In this document: positions 7,510 to 13,944 of the stretch, piece by piece
Numbering within the stretch: the stretch's first letter is position 1
Layout: the number at the start of each line of letters is the position of its first letter
DNA from: Christensenella sp. UBA6420
GTDB taxonomy: Bacteria > Bacillota > Clostridia > Christensenellales > DTU072
Assembly: GCA_002439705.1 (NCBI GenBank)
Contig: DJPE01000073.1
Location: 630 to 15,323, forward strand
DNA: 14,694 bases
Reading direction: 5' to 3'
The notes under the pieces: generated by a model
What the model was told of the DNA's origin: nothing
Seen by the model: only the letters and a program-made list of their open reading frames with translations
Databases searched by the model: none
Position numbers and translations under genes: made by a program

Positions 7510-7534
7510 TATATCGATAATGATATATCGATAT
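7510..7534. promoter_or_regulatory. Candidate operator upstream of rex (repeat of tatatcgata)
   Basis: tatatcgata occurs at 7510-7519 and again at 7524-7533, 14 bp apart. Seen another way, atatcgat (7511-7518) and atcgatat (7527-7534) are an 8-bp inverted repeat with an 8-bp spacer. It ends 36 bp before the -10 box, a usual place for a regulator site. It does not match the common Rex operator (TTGTTAA-N4-TTAACAA type), so the binding protein is unknown; autoregulation by this Rex is one option. Confidence 0.45.
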
Positions 7535-7567
7535 GCAAAATAAGTAATTCCTTTCTTGACTAAGGTC

Positions 7568-7576
7568 TGATATAAT
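7568..7576 (+). promoter_or_regulatory. Extended -10 promoter of the rex-adhE-hydS operon
   Basis: TGATATAAT at 7568-7576 is a perfect extended -10. The TTGACT at 7556-7561 is only 9 bp away and cannot serve as its -35; nothing good sits at 16-18 bp. The ribosome site aaggagg (about 7605-7612) and the GTG start of rex at 7618 follow. This is the only convincing promoter I see for the downstream genes. Confidence 0.6.
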
Positions 7577-7617
7577 GGTAAAGGTGAAGAAAAACCGAAG
7601 GAAAAAGGAGGTCTCCC

Positions 7618-8235
7618 GTGACGGATAGCAAGATATCGAAATCGGCTATGGTAAGATTACCGGTGTATTTGCATTATCTCAATTCATTGCGTTGCGACCC
7701 CGAAGCGACTATATCGTCGGGGGCTATCGCCAAAGCCGTAGGTTTAGGCGAAGTTCAGGTAAGAAAAGACCTTGCCACCGTAAGCGGCAGCGGAAAGCCG
7801 AAAATAGGGTATAAAGTAACGGAACTTGTCGGACACTTGCAGGAAGCGCTCGACTGTTCTTCCATGAAAAAAGCCGTAATAGTCGGCGCGGGAAGATTAG
7901 GGTGCGCGTTGTTGTCGTACGAAGGATTCTCGGAATACAATCTTTGCATAAAGGCGGCGTTCGACTCCGACGGAGAAAAGGCTATGACCGAAATTAACGG
8001 CAAAATGGTGTTTCCGATGTCGGAACTTGAAAGTTATTGCAGGGACGAAGATATATCGATAGGGATAATAACCGTCCCCGAAAAGCAGGCGCAGGAAGTA
8101 TGCGACAGGCTCGTTAAGTGCGGAGTCAAGGCTATATGGAGTTTCGCTCCGGCGAAATTGACCGTACCCGACGGCATAATAATTAAGGAAGAAAACATGG
8201 CATCTTCTCTTGCTGTATTGTCCGCAAGTATATAG
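7618..8235 (+). CDS. rex: Redox-sensing transcriptional repressor Rex
   Basis: A 205-residue protein, slightly short of the usual ~210. The GTG start follows a strong aaaggagg. Residues ~5-75 form the Rex winged helix: the segments AIAKAVGLGEVQVRKDLATV and GKPKIGYKVTELVGHL match the family pattern (QVRKDL then a GxGY wing). Residues ~84-185 are a Rossmann fold with the nucleotide loop GAGRLG at 90-95, followed by CAL. The C-terminal LAVLSASI corresponds to the end of the domain-swapped dimer helix. Rex proteins bind NADH/NAD+ and repress fermentation and hydrogenase genes when NAD+ is high, releasing DNA as NADH rises. Its position 25 bp ahead of adhE, a classic Rex target, supports the call and suggests control of its own operon. 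Confidence 0.95.
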   Translation: MTDSKISKSAMVRLPVYLHYLNSLRCDPEATISSGAIAKAVGLGEVQVRKDLATVSGSGKPKIGYKVTELVGHLQEALDCSSMKKAVIVGAGRLGCALLSYEGFSEYNLCIKAAFDSDGEKAMTEINGKMVFPMSELESYCRDEDISIGIITVPEKQAQEVCDRLVKCGVKAIWSFAPAKLTVPDGIIIKEENMASSLAVLSASI

Positions 8236-8260
8236 GAAAATAAACCGAAAGGAGAGTATT

Positions 8261-10966
8261 ATGGCAGAAAAAACCTATGCAATCGTTGACGGCGTGGAAA
8301 AACTCGAAGAAGCGATAAAAAGAGTAAGAGCCGCACAGAAAAAGTTTGCTACCTACACGCAGGAACAAGTAGACAAAATCTTCTTCGCAGCGGCGTGTGC
8401 CGCGGACAAGATGAGAATTCCGCTCGCAAAGATGGCGGTGGAAGAGACCGGAATGGGTATAGTCGAAGACAAGGTGATAAAGAATCACTACGCCGCGGAA
8501 TATATCTACAACGCGTACAGAGATACCCGTACCTGCGGAGTAATCGAAGAAGACAAGGCTTACGGAATAAAGAAAATCGCCGAGCCGATAGGACTCGTGG
8601 CGGCGGTTATTCCTACGACCAACCCTACTTCGACCGCTATATTCAAGACTCTTATCTGTCTGAAAACAAGAAACGGTATCATAATAAGCCCGCACCCGAG
8701 AGCAAAGAAGTCGACGATAGCCGCGGCTAAGGTCGTACTCGAAGCGGCGGTGGCGGCGGGAGCTCCCGAAGACATTATCGGCTGGATAGACGTGCCGTCT
8801 CTCGAAATGACCAACTTAATAATGAAAGAAGCAGACATAATACTCGCTACCGGCGGTCCCGGTATGGTAAAGGCTGCGTACAGTTCGGGCAAGCCCGCTT
8901 TGGGCGTAGGCGCGGGCAACACCCCCGCAATAATCGACGAAACCGCAGATATAACCTTAGCCGTAAACTCCATTATCCACAGTAAAACTTTCGACAACGG
9001 TATGATTTGCGCTTCCGAACAGTCGGTAATCGTACTCGACTCCGTTTACGACACGGTAAAAGAAGAGTTCGCAAGCCGCGGTTGCTACTTCCTTAACAAG
9101 GAAGAAACCGAAAAGGTAAGAAAGACCATTATAATAAACGGCGCGCTGAACGCGAAAATAGTCGGACAGAAAGCGGCGAAGATAGCCGCCCTTGCCGGCG
9201 TAACCGTACCCGAAGGAACGAAAATTCTTATCGGCGAAGTCGAGAGCGTGGAACTTTCGGAAGAATTCGCGCACGAAAAACTTTCTCCCGTACTCGCAAT
9301 GTACAGAGCTACCGACATACAGGACGCTTTCGGAAAAGCCGAACACCTTATTGCCGACGGCGGATACGGACACACTTCGTCCATTTACCTTAACGTAAAC
9401 ACCGAACAGGAAAAATTAAACGAATTCCAAAGTAGAATGAAGACTTGCAGAATTCTCGTCAACACCCCGTCTTCGCAGGGCGGTATCGGCGACATTTACA
9501 ACTTCAAATTGCGTCCGTCGCTCACGCTCGGTTGCGGTAGTTGGGGCGGTAACTCCGTTTCGGAAAACGTGGGAGTAAAACATCTTATCAATATAAAAAC
9601 AGTAGCGGAAAGGAGAGAAAATATGCTTTGGTTCAGAGCTCCCGAAAAGGTATATATAAAGAAGGGTTGCTTACCCGTGGCTCTCGACGAATTAAAAACC
9701 GTCATGGGCAAGAAAAAATGTTTCATAGTTACCGACAGCTTCCTTTATAATTACGGTTATACCAAGCCAATAACCGACAAGCTCGACGAAATGGGCATAG
9801 TTCACACCACTTTCTTCGACGTAGCTCCCGATCCCACGCTCGCTTGCGCTAAGGAAGGCGCGGCTCAGATGAGAACGTTCAAGCCCGATTGCATCATAGC
9901 TCTGGGCGGCGGTTCCGCTATGGACGCAGGCAAAATCATGTGGGTTATGTACGAACACCCCGAAGTGGACTTCATGGATATGGCTATGCGTTTTATGGAT
10001 ATAAGAAAGCGTGTTTACACCTTCCCGAAGATGGGCGAAAAAGCTTACTTCATCGCTATACCGACGTCCGCCGGAACGGGCAGCGAAGTTACTCCGTTTG
10101 CCGTAATCACCGATGAGAAGACGGGAGTCAAGTATCCGCTTGCCGACTATGAATTGTTACCCAAAATGGCGATTATAGATACCGATTTCCATATGAGCGC
10201 GCCGAAAGGACTTACCGCAGCAAGCGGTATCGACGCCGTAACGCACGCGTTGGAAGCGTACGCGTCGATGATGGCTACAGATTATACCGACGGGCTTGCT
10301 CTCAAAGCGTTGAAGACTATCTTTACGTATCTTCCGAGAGCGTACGACAACGGTCTTAACGACGTCGAAGCGAGAGAAAAAATGGCTAACGCCGCCACTA
10401 TGGCAGGTATGGCTTTCGCAAACGCCTTCTTAGGCGTATGCCACTCCATGGCGCATAAATTAGGCGCGTTCCATCATCTCCCGCACGGGGTAGCGAACGC
10501 TCTTATGATAGACGAAGTGTTGCGTTTCAACGCGGCGGAAGTTCCCGCAAAGATGGGTACTTTCCCGCAGTACGGTTATCCCCACACTCTCGCCCGTTAC
10601 GCCGAAGTAGCCGACTATCTCGGAATAAAAGGAGAAAACGACCAAGAAAAGCTTGACAATTTGATAAAAGAGATAGATAAATTAAAAGAGAGAGTAGGAA
10701 TTAAGGCTACGATCAAGGAATACGTGCCCGACGAAGCGGATTTTCTTAATAGGTTGGACGCGATGACGGAACAGGCTTTCGACGACCAATGCACGGGAGC
10801 TAATCCGAGATACCCGTTGATGAGCGAGATTAAGCAAATGTATCTCGACGCTTATTACGGCAAGACCTTTACCGAAAAGAAAGTTCCTGCCTACGAATTC
10901 AGGAAAGAAGCGGATATTCACGATTTCAAGGAAGTTTATCGCAAGAATAAATCCGTACGCAAATAG
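8261..10966 (+). CDS. adhE: Bifunctional acetaldehyde-CoA/alcohol dehydrogenase
   Basis: The 901-residue protein reduces acetyl-CoA through acetaldehyde to ethanol with two NADH, so it disposes of fermentative reducing power. I choose the ATG at 8261 (ggagag at 8251-8256); an ATG 51 bases earlier lies inside rex and lacks a site. The N-terminal half is the CoA-acylating aldehyde dehydrogenase, with catalytic Cys250 in NGMICASEQS. The family linker, RRENMLWFRAPEKVYIKKG, joins it to an iron-type alcohol dehydrogenase with the NAD loop GGGSAMD (549-555) and TSAGTGSEVTPF. Iron ligands by motif are Asp658, His662 (GIDAVTHA), His728 (CHSMAH) and His742 (HLPHG). All key residues are present and the length is close to the ~890 usual for AdhE, which forms spirosome filaments in relatives. 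The kinase gene follows after 11 bp. Confidence 0.97.
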   Translation: MAEKTYAIVDGVEKLEEAIKRVRAAQKKFATYTQEQVDKIFFAAACAADKMRIPLAKMAVEETGMGIVEDKVIKNHYAAEYIYNAYRDTRTCGVIEEDKAYGIKKIAEPIGLVAAVIPTTNPTSTAIFKTLICLKTRNGIIISPHPRAKKSTIAAAKVVLEAAVAAGAPEDIIGWIDVPSLEMTNLIMKEADIILATGGPGMVKAAYSSGKPALGVGAGNTPAIIDETADITLAVNSIIHSKTFDNGMICASEQSVIVLDSVYDTVKEEFASRGCYFLNKEETEKVRKTIIINGALNAKIVGQKAAKIAALAGVTVPEGTKILIGEVESVELSEEFAHEKLSPVLAMYRATDIQDAFGKAEHLIADGGYGHTSSIYLNVNTEQEKLNEFQSRMKTCRILVNTPSSQGGIGDIYNFKLRPSLTLGCGSWGGNSVSENVGVKHLINIKTVAERRENMLWFRAPEKVYIKKGCLPVALDELKTVMGKKKCFIVTDSFLYNYGYTKPITDKLDEMGIVHTTFFDVAPDPTLACAKEGAAQMRTFKPDCIIALGGGSAMDAGKIMWVMYEHPEVDFMDMAMRFMDIRKRVYTFPKMGEKAYFIAIPTSAGTGSEVTPFAVITDEKTGVKYPLADYELLPKMAIIDTDFHMSAPKGLTAASGIDAVTHALEAYASMMATDYTDGLALKALKTIFTYLPRAYDNGLNDVEAREKMANAATMAGMAFANAFLGVCHSMAHKLGAFHHLPHGVANALMIDEVLRFNAAEVPAKMGTFPQYGYPHTLARYAEVADYLGIKGENDQEKLDNLIKEIDKLKERVGIKATIKEYVPDEADFLNRLDAMTEQAFDDQCTGANPRYPLMSEIKQMYLDAYYGKTFTEKKVPAYEFRKEADIHDFKEVYRKNKSVRK

Positions 10967-10977
10967 GGGGGTAATAT

Positions 10978-11727
10978 ATGAATTTAGACAGAGTTATTGC
11001 CGTAAGGAACAATAAGACCGTCTATCGCGACGGCGACAATTGCGTAAAGGTATTCGACAGCGAGTTTTCCAAGGCGGATATCCTTAACGAAGCTCTCAAT
11101 CAGGCGAGAGTGGAAGAGACGGGACTAAACATTCCGAAAATAAAGGAAGTAACGACTATCGACGGGAAGTGGGCTATCGTGTCCGAGTTTATCAAAGGCA
11201 AGACCTTAGCCAGACTCATGGAAGAGAACCCCGAAAAGAAACACGAATATCTCGAAAAGTTCGTGGACTTGCAGATAGAAGTTCAGTCTAAAAAATGTCC
11301 CCTTCTCAACAAACTGAAAGACAAGATGAACAGAAAAATTTCGCAGGCGGATCTGGACGCAACTACCCGTTACGACCTTCATACCCGTCTCGAAGGAATG
11401 CCTAAGCACACCAAACTTTGCCACGGCGACTTTAACCCGTCCAACGTAATCATTGCGGAAGACGGAACGGCGTATATAATCGACTGGTCGCACGCAACGC
11501 AAGGCAACGCTTCTGCGGACGTTGCAAGAACGTATATGTTGTTCTGGCTCGCAGGCGACATCGAGGGCGCGGAAAAATATCTCAATCTGTTCTGCCAAAA
11601 GAGCGGCACGGACAAGAGATACGTCCAAAAATGGATGCCTATCGTCGCCGCTTCGCAATCGGTCAAAGGACACGAAAAAGAAAGAGAATTCCTTATGTCT
11701 TGGATAGACGTTGCGGAATTTCAATAA
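10978..11727 (+). CDS. APH-fold phosphotransferase/kinase
   Basis: A 249-residue cytoplasmic protein of the aminoglycoside-phosphotransferase/choline-kinase-like fold. A short N-lobe carries a probable ATP-binding Lys24 (NCVKVF), and the hinge-like segment AIVSEFIKGKTL is near residues 66-77. The catalytic loop HGDFNPSN occupies 149-156 (Asp151 base, Asn156 metal ligand), and the metal-binding Asp169 lies in IIDWSHA. All catalytic residues are present, so it should be an active kinase. Drug resistance is unlikely from context: the gene starts 11 bp after adhE, behind a gggggg ribosome site, and 14 bp before the first ferredoxin gene. The substrate is unknown; a metabolite such as a sugar or amino alcohol, or a protein of this operon, are both possible. 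The partner phosphatase at the end of the operon makes the second idea worth testing. Confidence 0.85.
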   Translation: MNLDRVIAVRNNKTVYRDGDNCVKVFDSEFSKADILNEALNQARVEETGLNIPKIKEVTTIDGKWAIVSEFIKGKTLARLMEENPEKKHEYLEKFVDLQIEVQSKKCPLLNKLKDKMNRKISQADLDATTRYDLHTRLEGMPKHTKLCHGDFNPSNVIIAEDGTAYIIDWSHATQGNASADVARTYMLFWLAGDIEGAEKYLNLFCQKSGTDKRYVQKWMPIVAASQSVKGHEKEREFLMSWIDVAEFQ

Positions 11728-11741
11728 AGAGAGGGAAAAAT

Positions 11742-11984
11742 ATGAAAGTAACGGTTTGTATCGGCAGTTCCTGCCACATCAAAGGATCGAGACAAGTTGT
11801 GGAACAACTGCAATATCTCATCGCAAAAAACAATCTCAAAGACAAAGTGGAACTCGGCGGTACGTTCTGTATGGGAAAATGCCAACAGGGCGTATGCGTA
11901 ACGGTTGACGACGCGTTCTTCTCGCTCACGCCCGAATCCACCGACGACTTCTTTGCAAAGGAAATACTCGCAAAGGTTAAATAA
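11742..11984 (+). CDS. Thioredoxin-like [2Fe-2S] ferredoxin, first copy
   Basis: An 80-residue protein starting at ATG 11742, behind gagaggga; the frame is open further upstream but that part overlaps the kinase gene. Cys6 and Cys11 (CIGSSC) with Cys43 and Cys47 (CMGKC) give the C-x4-C...C-x3-C pattern of thioredoxin-like [2Fe-2S] ferredoxins and of the C-terminal half of NuoE/HydC. It lacks the N-terminal helical domain of full-length NuoE. It is an electron carrier or redox sensor by family. Genes of this type sit beside sensory and bifurcating [FeFe] hydrogenases, and here two copies precede hydS, so I infer it exchanges electrons with HydS or AdhE-linked redox partners. The next gene starts one base after its stop, which implies translational coupling. 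Confidence 0.9.
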   Translation: MKVTVCIGSSCHIKGSRQVVEQLQYLIAKNNLKDKVELGGTFCMGKCQQGVCVTVDDAFFSLTPESTDDFFAKEILAKVK

Positions 11985-11985
11985 T

Positions 11986-12243
11986 ATGATAATAATTCGG
12001 ATTTGCGTTGGCAGTTCCTGTCATCTCAAAGGTTCGCAGGAGATAGTCGATCTTCTTCGCAGCGAAATCGAACAAAGACATCTCGAAGGCGAAATAGTGC
12101 TTTCGGGAAGTTTTTGTTTTGGAACGTGCAACAGAGTGGGCGTAACCGTCGCAGTAAACGACGATATTTACCCCGGCATAACAAGAGATAACTTCAAAGA
12201 ATTTTTCCAAACCAAAAGTTTGCCTCTCGTTCAAGAACAATGA
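11986..12243 (+). CDS. Thioredoxin-like [2Fe-2S] ferredoxin, second copy
   Basis: An 85-residue paralogue of the previous gene. ATG 11986 lies one base after the previous stop, with aaagg at 11972-11976 as ribosome site. The cluster cysteines are Cys7, Cys12 (CVGSSC), Cys44 and Cys48 (CFGTC), the same spacing as the first copy. The segment GSSCH(I/L)KGS is nearly identical in both, while the rest has diverged, so the duplication is old or the two have different partners. The loop after the last cysteine differs (QQGVCV in copy one, NRVGVT here), and this copy has lost the fifth cysteine seen at that point. It lies 30 bp before hydS. Confidence 0.9.
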   Translation: MIIIRICVGSSCHLKGSQEIVDLLRSEIEQRHLEGEIVLSGSFCFGTCNRVGVTVAVNDDIYPGITRDNFKEFFQTKSLPLVQEQ

Positions 12244-12273
12244 GTCGAGCGGCAGACGAAATAAAGAGGGAAT

Positions 12274-13944
12274 ATGGATTGTTTAACTCTCAAAAAATCG
12301 AACTGCAAAAACTGCTATAAGTGCATACGTCATTGCCCCGTCAAAGCGATACGCTTTTCGGGCAATCAGGCGCACATCATCGGCGACGAGTGCATTTTGT
12401 GCGGACATTGTTTCGTCGTATGTCCGCAAAACGCAAAGGAAATCGTCAACGAAACCGAAAAAGTCAAAGTGCTTTTGCAGTCCTATCCCGTTTACGTCAG
12501 CCTCGCGCCGTCCTTTATCGCAAACTACGAAGGCGTGGGCATAAACTCTATGCGCAAATCCCTCAAAAAGTTGGGATTTGCCGACGTTGAGGAAACGGCT
12601 CTGGGCGCAACCGTCGTCAAAAACGAGTACGACAGACTTTTGAGAGAGGAAAAGAGAGATATAGTCATATCGTCGTGTTGCCACACGGTAAACCTGCTCA
12701 TACAAAAGTATTTCCCCAAAGAATTGCCTTATCTTGCCGACGTGCTTTCGCCTATGCAGGCGCATTGCGCGGACTTGAAAAAACGTCACCCGAACGCCAA
12801 AACCGTGTTTATCGGACCTTGCGTGGCAAAAAAGGACGAGGCGCAACATTACGAGGGCATAGTGGACGCCGTTCTCACTTACGAGGAACTCACCAAATGG
12901 CTCAACCAAGAGGGAATAACTCTCGAAAAGGAAACGGATTCGCAAGAGGAAAGCAGAGCGAGATTCTTCCCCACGACGGGCGGTATTCTCAAAACCATGA
13001 ACCTCGACGCTCCCGGTTATCAGTATATGGCAATCGACGGAATCGAAAACTGCATTTCCGCGCTCAAAGACATCGAAAACGGCAATATCGATCATGCGTT
13101 TATCGAGATGTCCTCGTGCGTGGGTAGTTGCGTGGGCGGTCCTGTTATGGAAAAATATCACCCCTCGCCCGTCAGAGAATATCTTGCGGTCGCAGAGTAT
13201 GCGGGAAAGAAAGACTTTGTCGTCGAGCAGCCCGACAGCCACGATTTGAAAAAATATTTCTCTCCGATAGAACGCAAAGAAAAAATGCCGAGTGAAGCCG
13301 AAATCAACGCCGCATTGCGCCAAATGGGCAAGATGAGCAAGCGCGACGAACTCAACTGCGGAAGTTGCGGATACAACACTTGCAGAGAGAAAGCGATTGC
13401 GATTTGTCAGGGCAAGGCAGAAGCGTCTATGTGTTTGCCGTATCTGCAAAAGAAAGCGGAAGGTTTTTCGGACAGAATCGTCAACAACACGCCAAACGGC
13501 ATAATCGTTCTCAACGACACGTTCGAAGTGCAACAGATAAACGAAGCGGCTATGGACATTATGCACATCCGCTCGGCAAGCGACGTTCTCGGCGAACACG
13601 TCGTGCGCATTATGGATCCCAAAGTTTTCTATGAAGTGCAGAAAACGAGGTTTAACGTGCACAATCGCAGGGTTTATCTTGCGGAATATAAAAGATACGT
13701 CGAACTCACCGTCGTTTACGACACCGACAATCACCTCTATATCGGCATTATGCGCGACATAACCGACGAGGAAAAAGAGAGAGAAAAGAAAGAAAATATA
13801 TCGAAGCAAACCATCGAAACCGCAGACAAAGTCGTAGACAAGCAAATGCGCATCGTTCAGGAAATCGCGTCCTTGCTCGGTGAAACCGCGGCGGAAACCA
13901 AAATCGCACTTACAAAACTCAAGGAGTCGATAAAAGATGAATGA
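12274..13944 (+). CDS. hydS: Sensory-type [FeFe] hydrogenase with PAS domain (HydS, group C)
   Basis: A 556-residue cytoplasmic protein; ATG 12274 follows aagaggg. Two [4Fe-4S] ferredoxin motifs come first (Cys11/14/17/21 and Cys40/43/46/50). The H-cluster domain follows: L1 SSCCHTV (133-139), L2 IGPCVAKKDE (180-189), L3 EMSSCVGSCVGG (278-289). The four cluster ligands are Cys136, 183, 282 and 286, and the proton-relay cysteine (Cys135) is kept. The two active-site methionines of catalytic enzymes are replaced (Gly181, Ser280) and L1 has His where Pro is usual. An extra Fe-S motif (Cys362/365/370/387) precedes a PAS domain (~398-495) and a helical tail (~500-556). This layout is that of group C HydS, thought to sense H2 or redox state and not to make bulk H2. 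It overlaps the phosphatase gene by 8 bp. Maturases HydEFG are not in the window. Confidence 0.92.
   Translation: MDCLTLKKSNCKNCYKCIRHCPVKAIRFSGNQAHIIGDECILCGHCFVVCPQNAKEIVNETEKVKVLLQSYPVYVSLAPSFIANYEGVGINSMRKSLKKLGFADVEETALGATVVKNEYDRLLREEKRDIVISSCCHTVNLLIQKYFPKELPYLADVLSPMQAHCADLKKRHPNAKTVFIGPCVAKKDEAQHYEGIVDAVLTYEELTKWLNQEGITLEKETDSQEESRARFFPTTGGILKTMNLDAPGYQYMAIDGIENCISALKDIENGNIDHAFIEMSSCVGSCVGGPVMEKYHPSPVREYLAVAEYAGKKDFVVEQPDSHDLKKYFSPIERKEKMPSEAEINAALRQMGKMSKRDELNCGSCGYNTCREKAIAICQGKAEASMCLPYLQKKAEGFSDRIVNNTPNGIIVLNDTFEVQQINEAAMDIMHIRSASDVLGEHVVRIMDPKVFYEVQKTRFNVHNRRVYLAEYKRYVELTVVYDTDNHLYIGIMRDITDEEKEREKKENISKQTIETADKVVDKQMRIVQEIASLLGETAAETKIALTKLKESIKDE

Noticed and set aside
7556..7576. 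TTGACT at 7556 as the -35 of the rex promoter
   Set aside because: Only 9 bp separate it from the TATAAT at 7571; sigma-A needs about 16-18 bp, so the extended -10 is the better explanation.
8052..8061. Third tatatcgata inside rex as an operator
   Set aside because: It is a single site within coding sequence (codons for Asp-Ile-Ser-Ile) and is most simply explained by codon choice.
8210..8260. Upstream ATG giving a 17-residue longer AdhE
   Set aside because: It lies inside rex without a ribosome site, and the added residues do not resemble AdhE; the ATG at 8261 has a good site and the family-like N-terminus.
9622..10966. Separate iron alcohol dehydrogenase gene starting within adhE
   Set aside because: The frame is continuous with the aldehyde dehydrogenase half and the linker matches fused AdhE proteins.
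10978..11727. Aminoglycoside resistance gene
   Set aside because: The APH fold is shared by many metabolic kinases, the operon context is redox metabolism and there is no mobile element nearby.
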